The position numbers and the translations under genes are program-made. This document shows, in pieces, positions 55,328 to 63,596 of a stretch of DNA of 64,000 bases. Location of the stretch: the NCBI RefSeq assembly GCF_026261605.1, contig NZ_CP102486.1, positions 4,216,001 through 4,280,000 on the forward strand, written 5' to 3'. Source of the DNA: Dechloromonas sp. A34 (GTDB taxonomy: Bacteria; Pseudomonadota; Gammaproteobacteria; Burkholderiales; Rhodocyclaceae). The number at the start of each line of letters is the position of its first letter. Position 1 is the first letter of the stretch. The notes below the pieces were generated by a model. It was not told the DNA's origin. It searched no databases and was given only the letters and a program-made list of their open reading frames with translations.

Positions 55328-56110
55328 ATGCCCGCTCACACCACACTCTCCCATCGCTACCTGCTCGGCCAACTGATCAAGCGCGATGTCCTGTTGCGCT
55401 ATCGCGGCGCGATGTTCGGCGTCGCCTGGATATTCCTCAACCCGCTGATCATGCTCGCCATCTTCGCCTTCGTCTTCGGCCAGATATTCCAGGCGCGCTG
55501 GCCCCAGCAGGACGGCGGCGCCCCGTTCTGGCTGGTGCTCTACAGCGGACTGATCGCCTTCAACATCTTCGCCGAGGCAATCTCGCGTGCCCCCGCCGCG
55601 GTGCGCAGCTATCCGAGCTACGTGAAGAAGATCATCTTCCCGGTCGAAATCCTGCCCCTCGTCCCCCTGGGGGCCGCTCTGGTGCACGGCGCCTTCAACT
55701 ACCTGATCCTGCTCGCCGCCCTGGCCTGGACCGGCCACTTGACCCTCAGCACCCTGCTCTACCCTATTGCCCTGGCCCCCCTGCTGCTCCTTGCCCTCGG
55801 GCTCGCCTGGTTCCTCGCCGCCTGGGGCGTCTTCATCAAGGACATGAGTCAGATCGTGCCGCCTTTCGTGCAGATACTGATGTTCCTGTCGCCAGTGCTC
55901 TACCCGGCCAGTGCCGTACCGGTAGTCCTGCAACCGTTCTACCAGTTCAACCCACTCGGCACCGTCATCGAGGCCTGCCGCAATGTTGCCCTTGGCCACC
56001 CGGCGGACTGGTCGACTTGGGGCATTTCCCTGTTCCTCGGCCTCACTGCCGCCGGCCTCGGCCACGCATTTTTCCGCCACAGCCGGGAGGAATTTGCTGA
56101 TGTCCTCTGA
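55328..56110 (+). CDS. wzm: ABC polysaccharide exporter permease (Wzm-like)
   Basis: A 260-residue ABC-2 permease with six helices. Signatures are QLIKRDVLLRYRGAMFGVAWIFLNPLIMLAIFAFVFGQIF at the N-terminus and VFIKDMSQIVPPFVQILMFLSPVLYPASAVP near the end. Such permeases export O-antigen or capsule chains on undecaprenyl diphosphate. ATG 55328 is the first in frame. The gene overlaps the ATPase gene by 11 bases, the normal wzm-wzt layout. It marks the start of the surface polysaccharide locus. Confidence 0.93.
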   Translation: MPAHTTLSHRYLLGQLIKRDVLLRYRGAMFGVAWIFLNPLIMLAIFAFVFGQIFQARWPQQDGGAPFWLVLYSGLIAFNIFAEAISRAPAAVRSYPSYVKKIIFPVEILPLVPLGAALVHGAFNYLILLAALAWTGHLTLSTLLYPIALAPLLLLALGLAWFLAAWGVFIKDMSQIVPPFVQILMFLSPVLYPASAVPVVLQPFYQFNPLGTVIEACRNVALGHPADWSTWGISLFLGLTAAGLGHAFFRHSREEFADVL

Positions 56111-57329
56111 AGCGCAAGAGCCCATTCCCGACGAGATCGCCATCTCGGTTCGCAATCTGACAAAAAGCTATCGATTGTTTAATCATCCAGGCGATCGAAT
56201 AAAGGAGTTTTTCTCTCTTGGACTCAAACGCTATAACCGGGAGTTCACCGCACTACGAGACGTTTCACTAGAGGTCCGAAAAGGCGAGACCATAGGAATC
56301 ATCGGTCGCAACGGTTCCGGGAAGAGCACTTTGTTGCAGGTTATCTGTGGCATCCTCAAACCGACAGCTGGTACGGTCCAGGTGCACGGGCGAATTTCAG
56401 CACTGCTGGAACTCGGCGCCGGTTTTAATCCGGAGTTCACAGGGCGTGAAAATGCCTATTTCCAAGGTGCACTACAAGGATTCAGCAGTGCGCAAATGGA
56501 GGAACGTTTCGCCGAAATTGCTGCGTTCGCTGACATTGGCGATTACATTGATCAGCCGGTTAGAACCTACTCAAGCGGAATGTTTGTACGCCTATCGTTT
56601 TCCGTCGCCGTGCATGTTGACCCTGATTTGCTCGTCATCGATGAAGCGCTTGCTGTAGGCGACATGGAGTTCCAGCAACGCTGTTTTGAAAAAATACGCC
56701 AGATGCAGGAAACAGGAATAACCATCATAGTTGTTTCCCACAACCCGTATCAGCTTGAGCGTCTTTGCCATCGAGCAGCCGTCCTTCATCAAGGTTCACT
56801 ATCTCGCCTGTATCCCGCAAAAGAAACACTAACGCTATATCAAAACTTGGTGCATCAGGCGATTGGTGTGCCGAAAACTGGAGCGGCGGCACTAAGAGAG
56901 GGTACCCAGTTACTATATTTCGAGCATGTCTCAATAGTAGACTTGGAAGGCAAGCCACTGGACATTGTCAAGACCGGCCAGCCAATCCGTTTTGTCCTTC
57001 TAACGACAGCGACACAACCCATTACCGATGTGCGTTTCAGAATCGAAATATGCTCTGCCGCTAATGAAATTGTGACGCTAGCAACAACAATCGGACTAAC
57101 CGAGGAACTTGTGTTTAACGGTAAGCGGCGCCTTGCTTTTGACATGCCTAATTGCCAGCTAACCTCTGGTTGGTACTACATCAATGCGGTTGCTTCAGGA
57201 AGAGACCTGCGTCTCGACACCTGGCAGCGGGCATGCGAAATCAAGGTATTACTGGAGGATCCACACATTCGAAACTTGTCCACCGACGCCGGAAACTACG
57301 TTTGCCATGGCCGGTGGAGAATCGACTAG
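56100..57329 (+). CDS. wzt: ABC polysaccharide exporter ATPase with C-terminal glycan-recognition domain (Wzt-like)
   Basis: A 409-residue ATPase. Walker A GRNGSGKST lies near 68-76, a signature YSSGM replaces LSGG (RTYSSGMFVRLSF), Walker B is LLVIDEALAVGD and the switch His is in VVSHNP. A C-terminal domain (about 275-409) with VRFRIEICSAANEIVT and ending CHGRWRID matches the Wzt_C carbohydrate-binding module. That module recognises a terminal modification of the glycan, often a methyl or methyl-phosphate group, before export. The four methyltransferase genes following are consistent with a methyl cap. GC content is visibly lower from here on. Confidence 0.93.
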   Translation: MSSEAQEPIPDEIAISVRNLTKSYRLFNHPGDRIKEFFSLGLKRYNREFTALRDVSLEVRKGETIGIIGRNGSGKSTLLQVICGILKPTAGTVQVHGRISALLELGAGFNPEFTGRENAYFQGALQGFSSAQMEERFAEIAAFADIGDYIDQPVRTYSSGMFVRLSFSVAVHVDPDLLVIDEALAVGDMEFQQRCFEKIRQMQETGITIIVVSHNPYQLERLCHRAAVLHQGSLSRLYPAKETLTLYQNLVHQAIGVPKTGAAALREGTQLLYFEHVSIVDLEGKPLDIVKTGQPIRFVLLTTATQPITDVRFRIEICSAANEIVTLATTIGLTEELVFNGKRRLAFDMPNCQLTSGWYYINAVASGRDLRLDTWQRACEIKVLLEDPHIRNLSTDAGNYVCHGRWRID

Positions 57330-57331
57330 AC

Positions 57332-58303
57332 ATGCCTGACTATATCGCCCCCAAAACCATGAGGCCGCTCACACTTCGACCACAAGGGCTAGCCGATATC
57401 GAGACAGGCGAGATCGTGGCGCCGATTATTGGAGGCATTCCTCGTTTCGTCGCCCCCGAACAGAACTATGCGGAAAGCTTTGGCTACCAATGGAAGAAAT
57501 GGCACAGTATCCGCAGCGATCTTCGCAATCACGGTTACAACCTGCGCGATGTCATTCTCGCTCGTACTCATTTTTCCGATTTCGATCTTTCGGGAAAATC
57601 GTTGCTTGAATGTGGAATGGGGGGCGGTGATGATACCGAAATTCTTCTATCCCTACCTTTGGCCGAAGTTCATGCCTTTGACTTGAGTACGGCAGTAGAG
57701 CGGGCTAAAGCCTTCCTGGATGACCCGCGCCTGTCGATTGCCCAAGCATCTATCTACGACATTCCGTATCCCGATTACAGTTTCGATATCGTGTATTGCC
57801 ACCGTGTATTGCAGCACACGCCAGACCCTTCGGAAGCTCTGCGCAGAATCTGCGCAAAAGTCAAGCCCGGCGGAATTCTCTTCGCTCACGCCTACAAGCG
57901 ATCCTGGCGGCACATGGCAGAGTGGCGTTACAAATACAGATGGCTGACCAAACGCCTGCCTTGGCAAATTATCGAAAGGTATGTGGAAATATTCGGCCCC
58001 GTTCTGCATCGAATCAACAAAGTCACGTACAGCGCCCCCGTCATCAGAGCATTGGCCTACCGCTTCATCCCCTTCTATTATCTTCCCCCTCATGGCGAAG
58101 GTGGTCAGACATCGGAGACATCGGTAATCGAACTGGAAAAACAGATTACATTCGATGCTCTCACCCCTTGGCACGATCATCCAATGCGTTCCGACGAATT
58201 CAGGAAGATTATCGAAGATGCCGGATTCGAAATATTGCACCTAACCGATCCGCCGATCTCCCCCATCTTCTGCACCGCCATACGTCGCAGTTGTCCCCAG
58301 TAA
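57332..58303 (+). CDS. SAM-dependent methyltransferase, possible polysaccharide modification
   Basis: A 323-residue class I methyltransferase. A short N-terminal block, including RPLTLRPQGLADIETGEIV and ending GGIPRFV, resembles Trm112-like accessory modules. The Rossmann SAM site follows (SLLECGMGGGDDTEILLSL near residue 90), with acidic motif II AFDLS and motif YCHRVLQHTPDPSEALR. The C-terminal half is less typical, possibly for acceptor binding. It starts two bases after the wzt stop, so it is in the same operon; methylation of the exported glycan is inferred. Confidence 0.82.
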   Translation: MPDYIAPKTMRPLTLRPQGLADIETGEIVAPIIGGIPRFVAPEQNYAESFGYQWKKWHSIRSDLRNHGYNLRDVILARTHFSDFDLSGKSLLECGMGGGDDTEILLSLPLAEVHAFDLSTAVERAKAFLDDPRLSIAQASIYDIPYPDYSFDIVYCHRVLQHTPDPSEALRRICAKVKPGGILFAHAYKRSWRHMAEWRYKYRWLTKRLPWQIIERYVEIFGPVLHRINKVTYSAPVIRALAYRFIPFYYLPPHGEGGQTSETSVIELEKQITFDALTPWHDHPMRSDEFRKIIEDAGFEILHLTDPPISPIFCTAIRRSCPQ

Positions 58304-58313
58304 ATATAGCGTC

Positions 58314-60191
58314 ATGTGCGGCATTCTTGGATCAGTAGGTCCAACCCTTCCTTCGCTAGAGCAATTTGGCAAGATGCTGGACACCCTGGCACATCGCGGA
58401 CCAGACGGGCGCGGGATACGCATACTCGCTGGCGGCGCTGCTCTGTTCGGTCATCGTCGGCTTGCGATTATTGACCTTAGCGCAAACGGCACTCAACCGA
58501 TCGGCAACGAAGATGGCTCGGTTTGGCTGGTATTCAATGGGGAGATATACAACTACAAGGCACTACGCAACGAACTGAAAACACGTGGCCATCGATTTTT
58601 TTCCCTAAGCGATTCCGAGGTAGTCGTACATGCCTACGAGGAATGGGGAGCCGGTTGCGTAGCGCGGCTTCAAGGCATTTTTGCCTTCGCCATCTGGGAC
58701 GAACAGCGCAGCTCCCTTTTTCTTGCCCGCGACCCGATGGGGGTCAAGCCGCTCTATTACGCAAACTATGCCGGCAGGCTCACTTTTGCTTCACAGCCCA
58801 AGGCCATCCTTGCTGACCCAGCCTTCAAGCGCGAAATCGCCCCACACGGCCTACGCGATTTTTTTGCATTAGGCTACATCCCGCATAGCCGAAGCGCTTT
58901 TTCTGGCATCTCCAAACTTCCAGCCGGCCACGTTGCCACATTCCGAAATGGCCATCTCGACAAGCACTGCTATTGGCACCTTCCTGCGCAATCCGATCTG
59001 GCTGATCCGGAAGATGCTTTGCTCAGGCTGGAGGTGGAAATAGAAAATGCAGTACGCGACCAACTGGTATCGGATGTGCCGATTGGCTGTTTCCTGAGCG
59101 GTGGCATTGACTCTAGTCTGCTCGTCGCGCTGGCCAAGCGCTCTACCCCCTCCTTACGAACATTTACTATTGGTTTCGACGAACCTATCTGCGACGAAAG
59201 GGAGCATGCCCATATCATCGCGCAACATTTCGCCACGGAACATCACGAAGCCATTGTTTCCCGCTCGGGAATCGAGGATCGCCTGATTACTATGCAGGAA
59301 TACTTCGATGAACCCTTCGATCCCAACGGACCACTTCCATTTTTCGAAGTGGCACGCCTAGCCCGTGCCAACAATACGCTTGTTGCACTTGGTGGCGACG
59401 GAGCAGATGAACTGTTCGCAGGCTATTTGCGCTATGACGATTTTGACCGCCCGGCCTGGATTCCGTCCGGCCCTCCCGCACGGCTTTGGCATTGGATGCG
59501 TCAATTGCAGCTGGTTGGCCCCCGGCGAATGCGCTCGGACGATGCCGATCGTTATTTCAGGTACGAAGGCTGCCTTGATGCCAAAAACATCGCGACACTA
59601 TTTGATCCGAGCTTTTTCCGTCATGTTCACGACACCGAGACTGACATCCTCAAGCACTACCTTCGATCTGACCTGCCTGCAGTGACCGCGGCACAAATTA
59701 TCGACATGCATGTTTATCTTGTTGATCATGTATTGTGCAAAGTCGATCGCGCCAGCATGGCCCATGGCGTTGAGGCACGCGTGCCGTTTCTTGCCGACGA
59801 CTTGGTTCGGCTGGCATTTCGGCTCCCCCTGGGAATGCACTACTACAAGGGGGAGCGTAAAGCACTCTTGAAACGACTCGCAAAGAAAATCCTGCCCGAG
59901 CAAGTCGTCACAACGCGCAAGAAAGGATTCAGCAGCCCTATGCACAGTTGGTTCGGACATCATATCGAACCATGGATGCGCTCCTTGTTCCGCGAAAGCG
60001 TCCTCGTTGATCTTGGCATCCTAAAACCGGATTGGCGCGTGCATCTAGACAACCTGTTGCAGCGGGACTTCCCTGTCGGCTGGCGAACACGATGGCTGCT
60101 GATCACGGCAGAACTTTGGGCCAAGCGATGGATTGCCGACACGGATTTATCATCATTCAGAACCGGAACAAGCAGCAAGTCGCTGCCATAG
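58314..60191 (+). CDS. asnB: Asparagine synthase (glutamine-hydrolysing)-like amidotransferase
   Basis: A 625-residue protein. The Ntn-type glutaminase domain has catalytic Cys2 (MCGILGSVGP), RGPDGRG, FNGEIYNYKALR and RDPMGVKPLYY. The synthetase domain has the PP-loop SGGIDSSLLVAL (near residue 262) and VDHVLCKVDRASMAHGVEARVPFLADDLVRLAF. It uses Gln and ATP to amidate a carboxyl group. In surface glycan loci such AsnB homologues often amidate a uronic acid rather than make asparagine. It sits between methyltransferase genes in the operon. Confidence 0.92.
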   Translation: MCGILGSVGPTLPSLEQFGKMLDTLAHRGPDGRGIRILAGGAALFGHRRLAIIDLSANGTQPIGNEDGSVWLVFNGEIYNYKALRNELKTRGHRFFSLSDSEVVVHAYEEWGAGCVARLQGIFAFAIWDEQRSSLFLARDPMGVKPLYYANYAGRLTFASQPKAILADPAFKREIAPHGLRDFFALGYIPHSRSAFSGISKLPAGHVATFRNGHLDKHCYWHLPAQSDLADPEDALLRLEVEIENAVRDQLVSDVPIGCFLSGGIDSSLLVALAKRSTPSLRTFTIGFDEPICDEREHAHIIAQHFATEHHEAIVSRSGIEDRLITMQEYFDEPFDPNGPLPFFEVARLARANNTLVALGGDGADELFAGYLRYDDFDRPAWIPSGPPARLWHWMRQLQLVGPRRMRSDDADRYFRYEGCLDAKNIATLFDPSFFRHVHDTETDILKHYLRSDLPAVTAAQIIDMHVYLVDHVLCKVDRASMAHGVEARVPFLADDLVRLAFRLPLGMHYYKGERKALLKRLAKKILPEQVVTTRKKGFSSPMHSWFGHHIEPWMRSLFRESVLVDLGILKPDWRVHLDNLLQRDFPVGWRTRWLLITAELWAKRWIADTDLSSFRTGTSSKSLP

Positions 60192-60198
60192 TCAAAAC

Positions 60199-60897
60199 AT
60201 GATCTCAGCAGCGCTACTACGCCTGTCCAAACGCAAATCCCGGCGCCATCTCTATCGCTGGCTTGAAGAGGCCATACATAGTCACGCCATCGCGGAGTCA
60301 GGCAATATCCTGAACATTGGCGCCGGCGGCGAGGTCGGCGCTCAACTCACAGCACATGGTGTTCGGTTTCAGTCTCTCGACATTGACCAAACCCGCCACC
60401 CTGACATTCTGGCAAACATTGAATCCATGGATAGTGTTAAGGACAAATCCATCGATGCCATTTTTTGTATCGAGGTCCTGGAGCATGTGAAGCATCCCGA
60501 ACTAGCCGCCGCCGAAATCTCTCGCGTCTTACGGCCCGGCGGGCTGCTTATTGCTTCCACGCCTTTCTTGCTGGGCATCCATGATGCGCCAAACGATTTC
60601 TATCGCTATACCCGATACGGACTGCGCCTAATATTTTCCAACCTTGACGAACTTGTGCTGCGTGAACGGAATGGCTATTTTTCTGCGGTCGCAGCACTGC
60701 TCTACCGACAGTTTGCCCACCCGCCACCATTGCCCCTCCGTATAAAAATTGCGGCTCCCGCACTGCTAAGTCTGGCCCTCCTAATGGAACTGACGGACAA
60801 GCTGCTGCCATCATCGGCCGGCACAACCGGATATTTCTTCATTTTTCGCAAACCCGGCGCTTCCGACGGCCACTCATCCGAACTCCCACATGGCTGA
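60199..60897 (+). CDS. SAM-dependent methyltransferase
   Basis: A 232-residue class I methyltransferase. The SAM motif I is NILNIGAGGEVG, motif II SLDIDQTRHPDILAN, and IDAIFCIEVLEHVKHPELAAAEISRVLRPGGLL is motif IV-VI text. It ends with a hydrophobic stretch (ALLSLALLMELTDKLLPS) that may bind lipid. ATG 60199 is just downstream of the asnB stop (7 bases). The acceptor is unknown; glycan methylation is inferred from the wzm/wzt context. Confidence 0.82.
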   Translation: MISAALLRLSKRKSRRHLYRWLEEAIHSHAIAESGNILNIGAGGEVGAQLTAHGVRFQSLDIDQTRHPDILANIESMDSVKDKSIDAIFCIEVLEHVKHPELAAAEISRVLRPGGLLIASTPFLLGIHDAPNDFYRYTRYGLRLIFSNLDELVLRERNGYFSAVAALLYRQFAHPPPLPLRIKIAAPALLSLALLMELTDKLLPSSAGTTGYFFIFRKPGASDGHSSELPHG

Positions 60898-61711
60898 CAA
60901 ACATGTCGAGTTGGCTGAGGACGAGATCATTGCGGCCCGACTCTCAAACGAACTGCAAAGATTGATCAAACAGTTGCCAGCCAATGCACAAGTGCTTGAC
61001 TGGGGTTGCGGTCGTGGCCGGACCGTTCTCCATCTGCGAGATGCAGGCATCAACGCATGGGGCGTCGATATGGACACCCGTGTGCTTGCCCAGGCAAATA
61101 CCGCGTTGGCAGGACGCGGACTGGATAAAGAAGGCGTGCTACGCCCCCTCGACCAAATTGCGCATTTTTCAGCAAGGCGGTTTCACCTGATCTTCTCTGA
61201 GGAAACACTTGAGCATGTAATCGACATTGAGCGCCTTGCCGTCGAAAGTTTCAGATTGACGGCTCCCGGCGGCTATGGACTGCATTCCTTCCCCGGTAGT
61301 CGCCAGTGGCATGAGCCCCACATCAAGATCCCATTTGTGCACTGGCTGTCCAGCAAGCGCCTTCGGCATGCCGCAGTTCTTGCAGCATTGTTTCTCAGGG
61401 CCGGGCCTCGGCCCATTTGGCCAGAAGCCTGCGACCAGACAGGTAGGCCATTGCCGCTGTCTTGCCAGGCGGGTGTTTATGCCAGCTATCTCAATGAAAA
61501 GCTTGCCTATCGCCCCATCGAAGAGATGGCCGCCGTGTTTCGCAACGCGGGCTTCGAGGTCGGCCATCGATGCCTTTCTCCGCTTAATATTGTTCGTCGC
61601 TGGAGTCCACGGACTTGGCGCGATAATGGCTTCCCGCGAGGGAATAACCTGCTTTTCCTGCGTAAGCCTGCCCCCGCATCCATTCTGCACAATCACTTGA
61701 CACAGCTATGA
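60890..61711 (+). CDS. SAM-dependent methyltransferase
   Basis: A 273-residue class I methyltransferase. Motif I is VLDWGCGRGRTVLHL with GVDMDTRVLAQAN following, and FSEETLEHVIDIERLAVESFRLTAPGGYGLHSFPG gives the later motifs. It contains an extra His-rich insert (SRQWHEPHIKIPFVHWLSSK). It overlaps the preceding gene by eight bases and its stop overlaps the next ATG by four, so the three are translated together. The substrate is unknown. Confidence 0.82.
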   Translation: MADKHVELAEDEIIAARLSNELQRLIKQLPANAQVLDWGCGRGRTVLHLRDAGINAWGVDMDTRVLAQANTALAGRGLDKEGVLRPLDQIAHFSARRFHLIFSEETLEHVIDIERLAVESFRLTAPGGYGLHSFPGSRQWHEPHIKIPFVHWLSSKRLRHAAVLAALFLRAGPRPIWPEACDQTGRPLPLSCQAGVYASYLNEKLAYRPIEEMAAVFRNAGFEVGHRCLSPLNIVRRWSPRTWRDNGFPRGNNLLFLRKPAPASILHNHLTQL

Positions 61712-62640
61712 ACCGCCAGGAAAAACTGCTGCACCGCTTCACCAAAGACAACGTCTCGATGGAAATTGGCCCTGGCTACAACCCGCTGCTACCCAAACGA
61801 GAGGGCTGGCAATCTATTTCTGTCGATCACGCCGACCGGGCTGCACTAGTTGAGAAATACCGACGTTTCGATGTCGACGTTGACGCCATCGAGGAAGTCG
61901 ATGTGGTCTGGACAGGAGGCGCCCTTGACAAAGCACTCCCAACTTCGCGCCTGGGAACAGTCAATGCCTGCGTAGCCAGTCATGTGATCGAGCACATTCC
62001 CAACCCGATCATGTTCTTTCAATCGATGTCCCGCATCCTCGAGCCTCACGGGCTCTTATCGTTGGCAATCCCGGATAAGCGTTATTGCTTCGACTTTTTT
62101 CAATCGATCACGGGCACAGGGGATTGGCTACATGCATGGAAGCGTGGAGCCGAAATTCATTCCCAGCGCTCAATGTTTCAGCACATCGCCTACACTGTCG
62201 GCACAGAAGGGGCGACCACCTGGGGACAGGGCCGATATCTGGAGCGCTTTGAGTTCCTGAGCCCGTCGCTTTCCCAGGCATTCACCCGTTTCCAAGCCTA
62301 CTCCGAGAATACTGGTGGGACATATCAGGACTGCCATGCCTGGCACTTCACACCATCCAGCTTCGAACTGTTAATTGTCGAACTCTCACATCTTGGGCTG
62401 ATTCCTTTCTCGGTGGAAGAAAGCTACCCCACCTGTGGTTGTGAATTCATCTTCCTCCTGCGCAACACTGCTCCGCCAGCTCTCGATGTCGCCGAGCTGA
62501 CACAAAAGCGTCTGCAACTGCTAAAAAATATTGTTTCCGAGCAAGGAGCGCAGGCGGATCAGTTGCGGCGCAAGCTGATCCGCTCCCGCATGCGACGGCT
62601 GGCAGCGTGGATGTCTAGCAAAATGGGCATTCGTCGCTAA
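61708..62640 (+). CDS. SAM-dependent methyltransferase-like protein
   Basis: A 310-residue protein with a SAM-type start (VSMEIGPGYNPLLP), motif SVDHAD and VNACVASHVIEHIPNPIMFFQSMSRILEPHGLLSLAIPDKRYCFDF. The C-terminal third has a coiled-coil-like stretch (QKRLQLLKNIVSEQGAQADQL) and a basic tail ending KMGIRR. Related proteins occur in O-antigen and capsule loci. The coiled coil and basic tail might help membrane or partner binding. It is the fourth methyltransferase-like gene of the operon. Confidence 0.78.
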   Translation: MNRQEKLLHRFTKDNVSMEIGPGYNPLLPKREGWQSISVDHADRAALVEKYRRFDVDVDAIEEVDVVWTGGALDKALPTSRLGTVNACVASHVIEHIPNPIMFFQSMSRILEPHGLLSLAIPDKRYCFDFFQSITGTGDWLHAWKRGAEIHSQRSMFQHIAYTVGTEGATTWGQGRYLERFEFLSPSLSQAFTRFQAYSENTGGTYQDCHAWHFTPSSFELLIVELSHLGLIPFSVEESYPTCGCEFIFLLRNTAPPALDVAELTQKRLQLLKNIVSEQGAQADQLRRKLIRSRMRRLAAWMSSKMGIRR

Positions 62641-62657
62641 GCCTTTCCGTCATCCCG

Positions 62658-63479
62658 ATGCCATCCCCGAGCCATAGCGATGTCACGCTGATCGTCCGAG
62701 AGTGCGGCGAACGCACTGCCGATGCCTGCGTGGGCCTGCTGGAGGAAATGTTTCCTAGGCAGATCGTCTTTCGGGTTTCGGGCCAACCTTTTGCGGCGAC
62801 CTTGGAAAAAAGCCTGCTTCAAGGACTAGCGGAGGCACGCCCCTGGACATTGTGCATCGACGCCGATGTACTAGTGCTACCGTCGCTAATAGATTTCATC
62901 GATGAGGCCAAACGCTTGCCGGATCACTATGTGGAAGCTCAAGCGTTGGTAGCCGATAAATTGTTGCCCGCCCGGCGCCCTGCAGGCAATCATCTGTATC
63001 GAACTGCCTTGATCCCCAAGGCCTTGAGCTGCCTTCCCAAGGGGGCCAGCCTTCGGCCTGAGTCATCCATGATGGACTACCTGGGTCAAGCCGGCCATCC
63101 CTACCATCAGTCTGGCATTCTGGTAGGCCTTCACGATTTCGCCCAGTTTCCTGCCGATATTTACAGTAAGGCGGCATTGCATGGCCACAAGCATGCCTAT
63201 CTGGAAGAATTGCTGCTTCCACTATGGCAGGAATGGGCGCAAGAGGATCCAGACTACCGCATTGCCTATGACGCCTTTGTTGCCTCCCGGCAGAGCCCCC
63301 ACCCGCAGCCGTCTCCCGAAATTCACCACACTACCTTCCCACTACAACCAGGTCGCCCGTTCCAGAACTTGGGCGCATGTCAGCAATCGACCTTCAGTCA
63401 ATGTTGCGTCGTGCCCCCTACCTCCGCCCGGAAGCTGCTACATTGCGTAATCGCATTGAGAACGACGTTGCTAGATTGA
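62658..63479 (+). CDS. Putative glycosyltransferase-like protein, probably frameshifted at its 3' end
   Basis: A 273-residue open frame whose N-terminal part (DVTLIVRECGERTADACVGL and WTLCIDADVLVLPSLIDFID with a DxD-type motif) suggests a GT-A-fold glycosyltransferase. The tail after about residue 230 (FQNLGACQQSTFSQCC) does not look natural. Adding one C to the CCC at 63356-63358 continues as VPELGRMSAIDLQSMLRRAP, then to RRLLGRYPFPLCSS with stop at 63580, giving 307 residues. I think the latter is the real protein. The gene starts 17 bases after the last methyltransferase. Confidence 0.65.
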   Translation: MPSPSHSDVTLIVRECGERTADACVGLLEEMFPRQIVFRVSGQPFAATLEKSLLQGLAEARPWTLCIDADVLVLPSLIDFIDEAKRLPDHYVEAQALVADKLLPARRPAGNHLYRTALIPKALSCLPKGASLRPESSMMDYLGQAGHPYHQSGILVGLHDFAQFPADIYSKAALHGHKHAYLEELLLPLWQEWAQEDPDYRIAYDAFVASRQSPHPQPSPEIHHTTFPLQPGRPFQNLGACQQSTFSQCCVVPPTSARKLLHCVIALRTTLLD

Positions 63480-63596
63480 TGACACACCAACGGCGTTTGC
63501 ATGCTCTAACCCTGACCCGTTGGCAGCGCCGTTGGCGTCGATTGCTGGGACGTTATCCTTTCCCGCTGTGCTCCAGCTGATTGCCTGCCCTGCCGC

